64,000 nt of DNA, taken from contig CM072863.1 of NCBI GenBank assembly GCA_036937835.1, positions 10,900,001-10,964,000 on the forward strand, written 5' to 3'. Made by a program: the position numbers and the translations under genes. The notes beneath the pieces were generated by a model that saw nothing but the letters and a program-made list of their open reading frames with translations, had not been told where the DNA came from and ran no database searches. The DNA comes from Pampus argenteus (taxonomy: Eukaryota; Chordata; Actinopteri; Scombriformes; Stromateidae). Position 1 is the stretch's first letter; each line of letters begins with the position of its first letter. Positions 1-14,366 of this stretch are shown in pieces.

Positions 1-2
1 GC

Positions 3-3000
3 CTCTTGCTGCAGCCTTTACTCGCCCACCCTGATAACTCAAGCCTCAGTGATTCAGAGGATACAGAGACCTTAAGTTCAGTCTTCAACGCAGGCCGCCA
101 GGAGCCACAGCACAGGCCCGCTTTAAACAAAGATGCACCTGAAAGCAACACAACAGGGTTTAGCATTGGAGAAGAAAGCTGCACAGGATGTATTGTGCAG
201 CTTAATCAGAGTGATACAGGGGGACAACAAGATTATGTTACAGCTAAAGCCGAAGAGGACAGTGTAACACAGGTGAACTCTGAAATATATCTTGATGGAG
301 GAAATACTGCAGAACACATCACAGAGGTGACAAACGAAAAGCAACAATCTGAAGTGACAGATGTTCAAGCTTCTGTGCAAACAGAGAGCAACACCTGCAA
401 CTTCAAATCCACACATGAGCCTGATCTAAATGTGAATGAGCCACTCACTGCAGAGAGAGCTAAGGCTGTCAGTGCTCCTTTAAAAGCAGAGAAAGAGCGC
501 TGGTTCGTGACAGTGAATTACAGTCCTGTACAACACCGGTCACGTGTTGCCTCTATGAAAAAAAAACGAAGACAAAAAAAACCTTATAAGCACAATCACA
601 GGCAGGAGAACACACTTGGATATGGATATGAGTCAGAGATAAACAGAGATAAAAGGAAATCTGAGGAAGAGACAGACATGGAGTTCATCACACAAATACA
701 CCAAAACTCAGGAGGCCATCTGAGTGCTGAAATAAATCCTGAGTGCTTTCAAAAGGGACACACGTCTTCCTTAACGTCTGGTGAAGAAGACAATGTGTCA
801 CATTCCCCTAAAGAAAACACAAAGCCAACGATAGACAGAAACAAATATGAAATGTGCAGCTTAGTAGACACAGGCCTTTCACAGTTGCAGAATGCGGAGT
901 CAGACGAGTTCTCCTCCATTCACAGTTATGATTCTGAAAGCTACCTGTCAGCTGCTGAATCAGTGGAGGAACCTTCGCATCTCATTAAAGATCAACCCAT
1001 GGAAAACCAACAAATGCAATGCAATGCTGGCAGTACACAGGACAGAGAAATGCATTCTTGTGATGGCACTCTCTCCAGCAATGCAGCAGCCGCCAACTGT
1101 GAAAGTTATGAAAGTGACCGAGCTTATGTTGAGCCCACCCCGACATTTCCATCTGTTGGCCAGAGAGCTGACAAAACGCCAAACGACAACTCCACATGTG
1201 ATAATGACACACACAGCACGGTGCCCCACACACACTCAGATACACCTGGACTCCAACAACACAAATTGCTAACTGAAGTGAATCCAGCATCTGGTTTCTC
1301 TCTCGGAGATCAGCTTGGATCTCTTCCTCTCCCTGTTCCCAGTTTAACTGTAACACCTTGTTCTGTGGCCGACAGCCCTGAAACATACACTGAAGCCACG
1401 AACCACTCTCGGCCCGTATACGCCATCTCTGCTTTTTGGGATGAGATGGAAAAACTGACAATAAATGACATTTTGCAGCTTAGGATGGCTAGAAGCACGC
1501 CTCACAGGGAAACACAAGAAACAGTGAGACCTAATGTTGATGCTCCAATGAATAGCAGCTCTCTGGTGGAAACTGAGGAGTATCATTTATCTGATGTAGG
1601 TTTAATGGACATGTCCGACACCGCTGACTCAGACTATTGCACACAGCCTGACGAATCCAAGCCAGATCGCTCAAGCTGTGACTTTTCCACCTCCGATTTT
1701 GAAGAAGACTACTGCCAGTTTATCAGCGCCAGCAGGAACCCCAGTCCTGACCTTTGTAGCAAAACCCAACACCGCCGAAGGACGACTGACTCTCCTTTCT
1801 CAGCACATGAAGAGGATGGGTCCACAAGCTCTGAAGGAAAAGAGACACCAGTTCCTCTAGAGGACTTTGATGAGTGGCCGAGAGGGATGACAAAAAGCAA
1901 AAGTGTGCGCAATGTACAAGCTCTCAACTCAGAGGACTTATCCTTGCAGTCTTTACTCGGTAGTGATGAGGATAGTCTGTTTCTCAACAGCTGTCAGTCT
2001 CAGAAGGAAAACGTGGTTTTGAATTTAAGTGACAGTCTAGGAATATTAACACCTCAACCTATTCTATCCAACACAGATGCACTGGATGAACATTACCGAA
2101 TATCTTTTCCCGAAGTGTTTGAATATTTTTTCATGCAGGATAAAGCCAAGAATGACCCCAAGTGTGTTACTGACTACGATCCAGAAGACCTCCCAGTGGC
2201 TCCTGCGTATGACTACACTCTTTGTTCATTTGGGGATGAAATTTCATTCTCTTCCCTACATGATTCCCAGGACAGCGAGGGGAAACCCATCCCTATCTTC
2301 TCTTGTTCACATCCTACCGTCAGAGAACTCACATTACCAAAACCAGACTATGTTTTCCTGAATGCAGACCCCTTGGAAGAGGACAACATCTCTCCTATGA
2401 GAGTTGTATCTCACTCTCTCATCCAGGCCAGTGACTGTGTGATTGTGGGACCTGGCGCGTGGAAAAGTTTGTTGTCAATAAGGAAAATAAGCTTCCATGA
2501 CAAAGGAAGCATCTGGTGCAGAGGGTCTGGTGCCTGGGTGTTCCCAGTTAAGGTTGAGAAGAGAGGAAATGCACAAATCCCTGTGCTCAGTGAGGGAAGA
2601 GTCTGCTCAGCTCCATCCCAGGTGTTTAGAGAGGTAGCAGTCCAGCAAAGGATGCTGGACACCGTACAGGCAACAAGTAAGTGTAGGCCTCTTAAAATAT
2701 AGCCAAAGCAAAACTGCTGTTAATTAACTGGTACTTTTCTGTGCACATGTACTGTATGTTTCCCATAGAACGAGAGGGCATGTTCACCACACTGAAACAG
2801 TCAGATATGTGTCTGGTCTGCATCGCCTTTGCCTCCTGGGTACTGACATCCTCAGATCCAAAGACTGCTGATGCCTGGAAAGCAGGTATGAAACGTCTTG
2901 ACTTGATATTTTGTTGTTATTCTGATAATCTGACTAAAACCTAAAATAAAACATTAGATATTTAACATTATCAATGTGACCTGGTGATTTTATATCCAAT

Positions 3001-3121
3001 TCTACAAACGTAACCTTCATTGAAATCTTTTTCAGCTCTTCTAGCAAATGTGAGTGCACTGTCAGCTATCAAGTACCTGCGGCAGTATGTGAAGAAGAAT
3101 CCTCTTCATGATGATGCCTGA
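3..3121 (+). CDS. perm1: PERM1, PGC-1/ERR-induced regulator in muscle (3' part)
   Basis: Coding exons 3-2676, 2769-2885 and 3036-3121 (stop TGA at 3119-3121) give 958 visible residues. The frame is open to the left edge, so the N-terminus is missing; the window may start inside the large exon. Most of the protein is low-complexity and Ser/Thr/Glu-rich, as expected for a disordered regulator, with a basic nuclear-localisation-like stretch (MKKKRRQKKPYK) near residue 183. Two conserved landmarks identify it: the motif ISFPEVFEYFF near residue 700, matching the PEVYEHFF-type motif of mammalian PERM1, and a hydrophobic C-terminal domain in the last two exons (SDMCLVCIAFASW, then DAWKAALLANVSALSAIKYL). 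From family knowledge, PERM1 is induced by PGC-1 and oestrogen-related receptors in striated muscle and supports oxidative-metabolism genes. The gene converges on rere, with 2.3 kb between the stop codons. Confidence 0.88.
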
Positions 3122-4119
3122 TACACACACAACGGACGTCATTTCCAAACGTTTTCACTTGGGTCCATTCATAAAAATACACATATTGTACATATAATAT
3201 ATTCTGTATATTGTATCTACTTTCTCAATCAGAGTATGCATTAGTTTCCAAGTTACAGGTTTATTTCAGCTTGAATCTTGTTGGACATTTTAGTTGATGG
3301 ATGTCTGGTGATGTTTTATATTTTTCTTATTCTTAGTAAATCCCATGAAAAGACCAAAACCAAAAATGTATTTATAATTTATTAAGTTAGTCTGTGCAAC
3401 AAAGGCCTACTATGTCTCATTGTTACGTGCCATAGGGCTAAATTGCTGTCCAAAAACACACAAATGAGTTATGTACATTAACACGACTCATAGTCTGGGG
3501 GAACGATGTCACTATATTAATCAAATTAGCAGCTGAAAGTCCCCAACAAATATGTTTATTTACACCTGTATAAGTAAAATTTAACTTTTTAAAACTGACA
3601 GTATATATTATCAACCAATTTTAAAGATTTTTTTTAACCAATAAGCTTGGATCTGAGAACCATAGAGACTGGGGAAATCAGGATTAAGATGGGATTTATT
3701 GACAATATGAAAAAATATTGAATATTTCTAACCACTTCCTTTAAGACATGAAAACATTTCAGCTACATTTAATAAATTTAATATCTGGTTTATCAGTTCT
3801 GGGTTAACTGATGTTAATATATGGACCATATGTAAATACAGAAGCTCATATGTTTGCCACTGTTCGGCTGTCAGTGTCCGGTTCTGATTCTGTGACTTAA
3901 GCTGCAACCAAGCTAAGTTGTAACAGCAGCTTGTAGGGTTTTTGATGTACTGATGTGAAGTAGATGCAAGATATGTTTGTTGATGATGAAGTTGGAGAAG
4001 AAAATCTGGTTTGTATGTATAGTATGCCTTTTTTTGTCCGACCGATAGTTCAAAACCCATATAACCCATATTTAGTTAGTTTAGTATAACGTATGATGGA
4101 GAAAACAATCTCAATCAGT

Positions 4120-4262
4120 CTCACAATTGAGAAACTGCAACTATTTTGTATATTTTGCTTTAAAAAAAGAAAATACTGAACAATTAATCAACAGTCTATC
4201 AAAATAGTTGCCGATTAACTTTCTGTCAGTCGACTAATTAATGGGCTAATCACTGCAGCTCT
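4120..4262 (+). repeat. Dispersed MITE-like repeat remnant (family B)
   Basis: The block contains TATCAAAATAGTTGCCGATT followed by repeated GACTAATTAATGG-type AT words and ends in CACTGCAGCTCT. The same words recur in this window near 49.0-49.3 kb (same strand) and near 31.8 and 54.4 kb (opposite strand). I recognise this as a common percomorph interspersed repeat with a '..TAATCG..TTGCAGCTCT' end. It is truncated and diverged. Confidence 0.55.
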
Positions 4263-4422
4263 ACTCACAACCCCTTAGATTAACCTAACTTAGAACATCT
4301 ATAAATATAGAATAATATAACTATACAGTTATATTCCCACAGTATAAACTGCAGGCTGTGTTTCCTTTCAGCAAAAAAAACAACTCCCCAAGTGCAAAGA
4401 AAATAAGGTGTCATTGCAGACG

Positions 4423-4440
4423 TATTTATTGAAATAAATA
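4423..4440. terminator. Possible bidirectional polyadenylation signal
   Basis: The sequence TATTTATTGAAATAAATA places TTTATT (AATAAA read on the minus strand) directly beside AATAAA on the plus strand. It lies about 1.3 kb after the perm1 stop and about 0.96 kb after the rere stop, so either or both convergent genes could use it. Several other AATAAA hexamers occur nearby, so the assignment is uncertain. Confidence 0.3.
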
Positions 4441-5390
4441 TGCAATGGATACACTTTTATATTATGTCACATAATTTTTGAGTTTCGAGGCAGTTATTTT
4501 TTAAAATTCCATTAAGATTTAGTTTTTCTCCAATTTAGTTATTCTCATCAAAAAGATGTAAATACATTGTTCTAATAAAACTTTCTGTCTGCGGCAACAG
4601 ATCACGTCCCAATTAATGATCCCACCTTATAATACTATATAATGTTTTAGCTTATGTTTTACTGCTATCGTGCGCGGGTCAGGTGTTCATCTACTGCTAT
4701 ATCAATAGTACTCATTCATAAAGAATATCGTGAACATGTAATATTTACAGTCTCAAAAATGAGCGAATAAAAGCTTAGGTTATACTGTGAAAAGATATCT
4801 TGATATATAAAACTTTAGGATTTAGACAAATATTTAGCAGATTTAGAGTAAAACCAACCTCTACTATGCTTTCAAAGTCTAAACACGACGAATGTAACTT
4901 GCTACTCTAGTGTGGTGAAAACTGAAGACTGAGTCATGCTAGGTCGTTACAATCATTCAAACACGGATTTTAAATGTCATTCTGTACAAGGAAATCATTT
5001 AGAAATCATAGGAATATTTAAACTTAACACCAAAGTCAGTCTGTTTTCATATCCTTTCTAAGAGCTGTCGTTTAGCAAATTTATACCACTGTATATGAAA
5101 CAGTTTTAGTTTGTTAGAGAAAATCTTTTGCTTTAAATCTACACGAGCGAGTGAGACTGTTGATTATTTTGTTAATAAAACTTGTATAAAGTCTCAAGTG
5201 ATATGAAAATCTCAGACAGACTTTGAAAGTCCCATTAAGTGCTGAACAAGGAATGCACATAAAGATATACAAAGATTTTTCTAAAATATATTAAAACAAA
5301 AATTGACACACAAATATTCTTTTACAGTCTCGGTAGGTACACAGTATTGTATTGGGTATAAGTATTTTCAGGGCATGCACCACCTGCGAC

Positions 5391-8300
5391 TCACGATGGC
5401 TTGTCACCTTCTTTCTTCAGACGGCTGCAGAAAACAGAAACGAATGTTAGCGAACACCATGCAGTTGGCAGCACTTTTTACACTGCACTAAATCACATGT
5501 TTGACTGAGCAATGTGAACTGATGACGGTCATTTTGGCTCTATAGTGAAGGAATCATGCAAAAATATGATATGTTTTCTATTATAATGCTCATTTTATAT
5601 GTGTGCAGTTAATACACAGTATCAGCTCTTGGTGCAACTGTGATTATTTAAATAATATATTCCAAAACCAAACTTTTCCAACATCCAGAGACCTCACCTG
5701 TAATAATCTTCCTGACTGGGTAGAGGGCCTCCATGCAGGTGATGGCCATGCAACCACTGCTGCTCCATTGCCATCCTCTGCAGCTCTGCAGATTGAGCGT
5801 GCATAGCCTGGAGCTGGTGCGCAGCAGACATCTGAGGAATTGGACCTTGCAGCTCTCGTGGATATGCAGCTCCTATAGAGACCAAAAAATATAAAAATAT
5901 CAGACTGGACAAGCTTGACTCAGAATGCAGCCAAGTCATGGGTTGTGTGTACGACTTGTTTATGTACCAAATAAAGGGTGGCGCAGCATCTCATGATCAT
6001 GAGGAAGATCATTGAGTAAAGCGTTGGGGATCGGGCCACCAGGGAAAGGGAACCTGGCCAAACGTGGTCCTGGAGCCAGAGGGTCCACTAGAGGATGAGG
6101 GCTCGAACCTGTATGAATAAACAGGAAATAGAGTAAATGTGATCTTCACACCACCAGATGCATCACTTCTAACTTCTCAAAGTCCATAAAGTCAATACGC
6201 CCAGCCTCACCTTGACCAAGGGGATCCTGTTGGTGCAGGTGGAGATGAGAGTGAATGTGAGAGTGCTGATGATGATGCGGCGTCACGTTGAGCATCTGCA
6301 GCCTAACGGCAGGGTCTGTTGCCACGGATGCCATTCTCTCTGCATGAAGCCGCTCGGCAGTTAGCCGCTCAGCGTAACTCAGCTCTGGGCGGAGTTGAGG
6401 CCCAGCCAGTGCCATCCTCTCCCGCTCCAGGTGGTTAAGCCCAGGATGGAATTGTGCAAAGTGGTGCGGCGGCCCAGGTATGTGGGGAAGAGCCAGCGCT
6501 CCATGTCTGGCAAAGTGCTCCATGGGGTTGGCCGAGGGGTGTAAGGTTTCCATATCCGGGGGTTTGACCTCGTAGCCAGGCTTCATCCTCTCACGGAGCT
6601 CCCTCTCTCGGAGGTTCCTCAGCTCACGCTCTCTGAGGCTTGGCTCAGCGCTGTACAGGCCGGGCATGTGGTAGGCCAGTAATGGGTCCCCAGGGCTCAG
6701 AGACACATAGAAAGGGTGGTTGCGGTTGGTGGGGGACATGACATGGGGGCGGGCGTATTCACTCAGGGTGCGTAGAGCAGGTGTATCAGGACCAATGTAA
6801 GGGGGCACAGCAGCTACAGTGGTGGGCGGCTGCTCAAAGGAGGGACGTCCATGGGCTTGAATCATCTGAGCCTCACTCATACGACTGTCATGGGAGGAGC
6901 TGGAGGCTCTCTGTAAGCAAAAGTAGTGTAAGACAACTTACACATGTTCTGTGTAACAGAAGATGCAGGAATGAAATGAATGTTGCACTCACAGCATTTC
7001 TGTCGGCTTCTCTTTCTCGCTCTCTTTCTCGGTCCTTCTCCCGCTCTCGTTCTTGCCGAGCATTGAGCTCAGCCTCTCTCCTGGATTTCTCCACGGCCTC
7101 CTCCCTTTTCTTGGCCAGCTTGGAGGATGAAAGCGGAGTGAAGAACAAGTCTGTCCTGGCACAGGAGTTGTAACCACGATCCAAGTGCTTGATAAACCTA
7201 AGGGGGAATGACAGATGTACCTTATTATTAGCATTAGTATGGCTAATCAATTTTATTGACACAAATTGTAACATGATTCGTGCAAAGGCTGTGGTCCTTT
7301 TGGCATTATATTTGTGCAGCAGGATGACTGAACACTACACAAGTCTTTCAATCTTTATGTCCCTCACTTTTATTTACATTTTGATGAATGTGAAGTCAAA
7401 ATTAACTTTATTTGTAGTTTTGTGTATAATTCCTGTCAGTTATAATAACATTTCAAAAACTGAAATTCACTGATGACATTTGGGAACCAAGCAACTCTCC
7501 AAAAACCAGCTTTACAACAAAATTCATGGAGCCACATCAGCAATGTAACTCACCTAATCTAAAACATATAGGTGAATGTTAAAATGATTCCCCAACATCC
7601 TACTGTCAACAACCATTAGATCTTAGAAAGCTTCCTGGTTTTCATCCATCTGGTTTTTCACTCAAGTTGCTTCCTCTATTCTAGTAAAAATTTGCATTTG
7701 ATGCTCACAAGAAAACTAACAGAAGCTTGGACTGTTCTCAAACACTGTGGTATTGCTGCTTTATAACAGTACATAAAAATGTCAAAACCTTCCAATTTTT
7801 AGAAGAGGAGTGAAATTCTTTTTTGGGAGTTTTCCATGAGATAAAGTCTGTGAGGAGGAGACATACCGTGCCGACTGGCTGGCATGGCTTGCTGTGTTGC
7901 TGATGGTGGGCTCTGGCGAGGGGCTGCGTGGTGGAGATGGTGGGCTTTCAGCTTCTTCCACCTCATCCAGTGGCTCTTCTTTAATCTGAATTTGTGACCC
8001 TCCTGCAGTGGCACTCGGTGAAGGCCTCATAGGAAGAGGCGGGAAAGACGGCTGGAGGCTTGGGACGGCAGACGATGTTACAGAGGTGAGGGGGTGTGAG
8101 GCTGCCCCAGAAGGGTTAGAAGAACTTGTGTTCTTTCCAGGGTGAGTCTGCACTTGAGAGATCACTGGAAGCTGGGGTGGAAGTGACTGTATTGGTAAAG
8201 GCTGTGGCATGAGCTGAAGAGGGGGAGGAGGCGCACCTGGTGGATACTGGTTGGGCAGAGAATTGAGGGGCTTCAGAGCAGGTGGAGGGGGGAGATTGGA

Positions 8301-11300
8301 GGGCATCTGGGGGAAAGGTGTAGCAGACTGGTGTGGCATCTGTTTGTGTGAAGGTGGAATTGGGGTGGTGGGAGGAGGCTTGATTTGTGGGCCAGAGAGG
8401 GGAGGGTGGGGGAGCTGTGACTCCCTAAAGAAGGGTGGGGGTCGCTGGGGGGCCTGAGGCTGTGAAGACACTGAGCTTAGAGCAGGTGGGACCTGAAATG
8501 CCGGTGAGAGAGGAGAGTCTTGACCAAATGCTGATGGAAGAGGTGGTGGACCCGAGATAGCGTGAGAGGTTGGCTGTGGTCGGCTGTTTGGGCCCATTAC
8601 TGCAGATGACTGACCAGCGGCTGACTGAGGAGCGTCTGGAGAGGGAGGAGGGGGGCTCTGAGCAGGATCAGCAGAGGGGGTGTTTTGTGGTAGCTGAGGA
8701 GTGACAGGAGGGCCCTGAGAGGGGAGAGTCTGCACGACCGGTGTGTCAGCCAAGACAGTAGCAGGGGCAGCAGGCTCTAATGGGACGCCATTCGGCTGAG
8801 CAGATGAGTCAGAATCGCTCTCGTTGCCCTGTTGAGGGCTAGGAATGCTGGGAGAGGAGCTGCGGTTGTCCTGATCAATGTCTTTGGTGTCACTGCTGCC
8901 ATCATCCTGAGCACTGCGGCTTTCTGAAGAACTTTCCTCCTCTACCTCAGCTTCTACCTCTGACCGGGAGCCCTGAGGATCCTGGTGGAACACACAAAAC
9001 TGTATCATGTTAATATGCATCTTTCTGTACAAAAATGTTAATATGTGGAATGAGATACCAAAAAGCAGCTCTTTACAATCTGACACTCACTGCAGCTTTT
9101 AAACATAACATTTAAAGACATGTCTTAATGCAACAGAAAATGCAAAATGATGATCATGTGGTAGAAATACACATATGGTGTTTCGCTGCTTCTCTCTGAC
9201 CTGTGTCTTCGGCCTTTTAGGCATAACTTTTTCAGGCTCATCTGGCTCCTGAGCAGGACTCTCCCTCACACGTTTTGTTGTCTTTGGTGACGCAACCTCC
9301 TCTTTCATCTTCTGTAGACATAGCATAATATTTACATTTACAATCATATGTTAAATCTTTTTTTTGGGCAAAAGTTGTATTGAGAACCTCATGTGACACA
9401 CTGTGCATGATATAAAGTCAGTTTGATACCTAAATACAGAACAATGTCAAAGAAAAATTAATTGCATTTTTTTTAAAGGAGTTTAAAAAAACCACATTGC
9501 AACTTTTATATACATATATATAAAACTGAACACCCTATAATTAATTGCAGCATTATCGAAAAGCAGTTACAATGTCAACATCCCCTGTCTGACATTGTCA
9601 TGGTAAATATGTCATGCATGTACAGGAGATGTGTAGATGTTGTATGTATGTATGTTGCATGTGTATACATACCTTGTTTGACTTCTTCGTGGAGTCATTC
9701 TTACTGTCTGAGGAAGATGTTCTCAAAGCATGAGAAATCGCTCCACTTGGGGAGCTTTGGCTGCTGGATTGCTGATCCTCATTAGCGGGGTAGCCCGTGA
9801 GCCTCCTGTGGCCACTTCTTAAAGATGACAGCTGCTTTAAAAACACAGGCCAACAAAGACTTATTTCTCCTTATTTCTTATCAGAATTTAAACTTTCTCC
9901 TATATTAACTTTGTGTTAGATTCAATTCAATTCAAAATGTATTATCAAAATGTTTTTTCGACTACAAAATGAGACGTTTCCATAACCACCTCCTCGTAAA
10001 TGTTCATTACCAGCAATAAAGATGACTTATGTGTCTCCACTAGTCAGGTGAGGTGTCAGGCTCAGGCTTACCGGTGCTCTGCTTCGCCGTGTCCTCATGC
10101 CATGCTTACTGTTCACCTCTTCTTCCTCTTTAACAGGTTTAAACATGAATGGAGCACCTGCAGACTTCTGAGCTGGTGGCAGACAGCCATGTTTGTTTTC
10201 GTATGTGCGGCAGGATGTGCAGAGCAAGGGGTTATCTCTTCCTCCTTGGTGCCAATCCTTAGAACCTGTTAGAGAAAAACAGATTTAGATACACGTGTCA
10301 TATCTCTTTATAAGACTCTATAAGAAATCTGTAAATGATTTGTGTCAAATAAAATACTGAACTTGTCCTGCAAAAACTGCAAAATTACAAATAAAAACTC
10401 ACTTGTTGTACCACAGTGGCTGCAGCTCTTGATTTCCTGCTCACTGTCCTCACTATCAAGATCATCCTCACTGGCAGAACTTGCATCCACTGCAAAGATG
10501 AAAAGATTAGCTTAGACAAACACCAAATAGAATGACTGTCACACTAATGAATGCACAATTGTGAACAAAAGTCACTTTCATGAATGGGGGAACACAGATG
10601 GCCACACATCTCTGAGGAACATTAAGAATCGCTTACCTGAATAATTTCGAGACGGGATGTTCACAGGAGCTGTTGCAGAGCGAGTCTTTGCCTTACGAGA
10701 GGACGGCTGTCGGCGTTGCTGTCGATAAGCTCTTGTTCCTGCAGCCTCAGGAGTTTTCTTCCAGTGGTAATAAAAAGTAATCAACTCTCCCTAATGATAA
10801 ACACACAGATTTTTAGTAACTCTTGTTTTTCAGCAAAATGAACAACTGAATTGCTGCATGCATGAGACATTTTTCTGCAAGTAAAAACAAAGTGTTTAAT
10901 TACAGTCTTTTTGCTGGGCAGAAAATCTTTCCCAATCCGAAAGAAATTCTTTCCATACTGTCTGAGGCCTTTGATGAAGCGTTTCTGCGGGAAAAAGGGA
11001 GGTGAGGCCGAATAAATCAAATGACGAGAAGTTTTACCAGGTGAGGGTTTTCAACTAAAGAGCAATGGAGAGGTCATAAAACAACTTTGGACGTATTAAA
11101 ATCTGTCATTGGAGATAGGTAAACTGCCAAATTCTGATGAGAAAAAGTACATTTTACACTGCCTAGACTGTTAAACAAAATACATATATTTCAACTTGAT
11201 TCCATGGCAACTCAGCAACTGCACTTTCTGAAGAGCTAATGAATAGATCTTGTAGTGAGATTTAGTTTGTAAACTGTTTCTAAGGTCAAGATTTAACTTT

Positions 11301-14079
11301 GAAACTCATATCCTAAATACTTAAAGCAGTGTCATATTCAATGATTTTATCTATCTGCACACAAACTATTAATGACTAACAAACTATCAGCACTGACCTT
11401 CAGTGCTGTGTTACTAGCAAAAGTCGACTCACCACATCATCCTCCGACCAGCATTTTTCAATAAGCTTTGGCAGAGGCTTCTTAACCAGACGCTGGAGAG
11501 CTTTGGCTGCATCATAATGACTCGCATGCAGCTAGAATTGAGGGGGGAAAAAAAAGTTAATTTGCAATAAAATAATTAATATTCCTTGATTCAAATGGAT
11601 AATTCTGGTTGTGTTCCGCACCATGTTGAGTGCGTTGAGTGTGGTATCATCACGGGAGGCTGCTAAACATCCATCCTCTGTGGATCCACCATCACACATC
11701 CCTGCAAACGCTGCCATGCTCCTTGAAAAATAGGCAAAACAGATTTCTGATGTTATGTGAAATCAGGGTCAAAAGTGAATTTTTTACACTTTCTCTGTTT
11801 AAGTTTCACCATGATTTCTGTTCCCCCAATTAAAACCAGAATAGGGAATCAGGTAAATGAAAAAAAAGCAGACAATAACCAGGTTGCTTGACAGAATTTG
11901 AAGTTAACACTCATCTCTTTGGAGCCATTTACATGAACAATGTGTTTGAAGGCCTTATTCTTTATGTTGTGTGTTGCACGACCGCTCATCCATTCAGTTA
12001 AGCAACTTGAGCAGTAGTTTGACAGTTAAAGATGAACTCGACATTTCTTCCTTGGTTTAATTCACTTTAATCTGTAGAAATTTAAATGTACGCCGGTGCA
12101 AGAAACACAAACAGAAAAGCACACAAGATTGAATTGAATTATGCTTACATTGTTTTAAATGTATTACAATCAGTTTGAAAAAAAAGCTTAAACACACAAT
12201 GGGTTTGTTATATAGTGACATAGGGTTGTTTTAGTAGCAATAAGTTATTTCCTCACAGTTACAGAAATGCTACAAAAACACAAACATCCAGTATATATTA
12301 TGGGCAATATTTGGTGAAAAATGTTGTTACCTTTTGAAAATGATGTCAATCTTTATAAATATCTTAAGACTGTCAAAGTTTACCTTCAAAAGTGATCCAA
12401 GTAAAGCTAATAATCACTGACCTGGCAGCTCTGAGGTACATGAGAAGGTCACAGTCATTGACCCCAGGCGTCCACATCAGCTCCTCACTCTCCGTCTGAG
12501 TCTGTAAACCAGGCGCAGGCCGCGGCTGCAACTCTGGAAGTTTTGCCTGCACAGAAACCAAACAAAGAACAAAATCTAGACGATCTAAAAAGACAACAAA
12601 CTTTGTGTTCTGCTAGGATTTATTTTTAATAAGGTACAATTACAAAACCAGAAATTCAAGGGTGGTTGTAAACATATTTTTAAAACTAAAACAAAAAAAT
12701 ATTTATTTTTTAAAGAATGATTAAATTGACCACTAAAAATTAGGGATTTCATTATCATAAAATGGATTTTGCTGGTGTTTGATTTAATTATATGAAAACG
12801 TACTTTACACACAATCTGTTTCACAATACATGTAATATAGTTTATGACAGCAATATACTAGCATGCATACTGTATGCCATAACAGCAGTAAAACTAAAAC
12901 ACACTCAACTGACAGGTCAAATCAATTCATAATGATCAATAAGCCACTAGACTCCACGTTATTAAGGCAAACAAGCCCAAACACAAACTTCCTCCAAACT
13001 AGATTTTCAAATATATTTATATCCACAAAATAGCTTTGACTTTAGACATAAACATATCATAATGCATTAATTAATTTCATGTTGTTTTATTTTATTATAA
13101 CATGTTCACTTCTTGCAGGGTGTACCTGATGACTTGGTCCCACTCTGATCTCGCCTTGTGTGCTGTTCAGGCTCCTGAAAAAAAAATAAAAAATAAAAAA
13201 CACCTTAAGATCACCAGTAGCATTACTACTACTATACATATTTTAGCAGCTTGATATAAACGTCTTGCTCATAACACCAATATATAAACTGTTATTAACG
13301 GTGTATAGGATGTGCACAGATGTGGGTTCACAACTTCAGCTGTAGTCAAGAGTATCTTCCCTCCCTGAACAGTGATTTCAGCAGCTGCATAACATCCCGC
13401 CCCTGCATCTCTGGGAACCAATCTGAGCTGTGACCTGCGACGTTTCCTTATATTACATGAATGAAATTCGACGCTAGCTACCGCAAAAGACTGTCAATCA
13501 ATCATACAGGAGCTGATCAATTTTTACGGTCACCATTACAAGAACAGTGTGTGCTAGTGTAGAGATCCTAACAGGTTGACAGCCGCCGGCAGACTCACAG
13601 TCACATAGTTAACATGAGCAAAAGTACAGTATGTGATCGATAATAAATATCAATGTTAGCATGCACGACAATGTCGTTAACGTTACATACGGAGAGAGCG
13701 AGCCATGTAAATACACGCCAAGGATTTAACAGCCGAGTCACTTAATACGTTTGCATACGATGCATAACGTTAAACCACGTTATTTGAATGCTTGTTATAG
13801 AAATTACTGTTGGCTACAGTAAAAAAAAACCCAAACAGTAGCTGGCTAGCTGCTAACGACACAGCAACATTAACATTAACGCTGTTATTGGGCGCTAGCT
13901 TGTTAGCCAGACGCGAACTTCGTGACCACTGACACTCCGACTATTTCACACAAACGCCTCGCAAAGTAGCGCTACACAGAAACACTAAAAACACACATTC
14001 AATTCACAGCAACCGCAATAAACATGCAAAAGGTGAGTTAATAATCAAGTTACCTCCGCGGACTGAACAGGTCGTCCAT
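5391..14079 (-). CDS. rere: RERE (atrophin-2) transcriptional corepressor, BAH-less form
   Basis: There are 17 coding exons, 5' to 3': 14079-14054, 13174-13126, 12546-12422, 11721-11622, 11531-11433, 10984-10904, 10790-10637, 10489-10403, 10265-10072, 9831-9673, 9311-9201, 8981-7867, 7197-6993, 6910-6211, 6108-5968, 5872-5698 and 5424-5391. They total 3555 nt, or 1184 aa. All junctions have GT/AG ends and keep frame. Domains: ELM2 (about residues 9-70, with [20 protein letters not shown]), SANT (about 125-175, CWSEDDV to [12 protein letters not shown]), a GATA-type zinc finger (about 235-262, CSHC-x18-CTSC), then the long Pro/Ser-rich atrophin region. That region includes IKEEPLDE, an Arg-Glu dipeptide tract (exon 6993-7197), [20 protein letters not shown], and a C-terminus ending in [11 protein letters not shown]. 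From family knowledge, RERE recruits HDAC1/2 through ELM2-SANT and acts in the nucleus with nuclear receptors. The start MDDLFSPR sits in its own short exon. The N-terminal BAH domain of the long vertebrate form is absent. Confidence 0.93.
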
Positions 14080-14335
14080 GTCGAGGGATGTTTGGATGTG
14101 GCTTGTTGACACTCTGCAGCTCAGTGGGCGACACACACACACACACAAACTGTGCGAATCCCTTATTACATGGCTATTCAAAATGGAGGCGGTGTAGTGG
14201 AGGGAGTCAGTCTATTTTTTTTTTCTCCAGTGCAATGACCTCAGCAGCCACAGCTAAGCCTTCAAAGTTGTCTGGGTGTACATAACTGAGCATGTGCCGC
14301 GGATCAGCTCAGCAGCAGGCGGGTCTGCTCATCAT

Positions 14336-14366
<31 letters not shown>

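Larger units (their letters stand above)
3122..5390. other. Convergent 3' intergenic region between perm1 and rere
   Basis: This AT-rich stretch holds no credible gene. It should contain the 3' UTRs of both neighbours. I see several AATAAA and TTTATT hexamers, one dispersed-repeat remnant and long A/T tracts. The short open frames here have no protein-like features. Confidence 0.6.

Noticed and set aside
2741..2944. Separate small gene on the plus strand
   Set aside because: It is the second visible perm1 exon (2769-2885) extended into its introns.
8251..8457. Gly-rich open frame on the plus strand
   Set aside because: It is the antisense shadow of the Pro-rich coding exon of rere.
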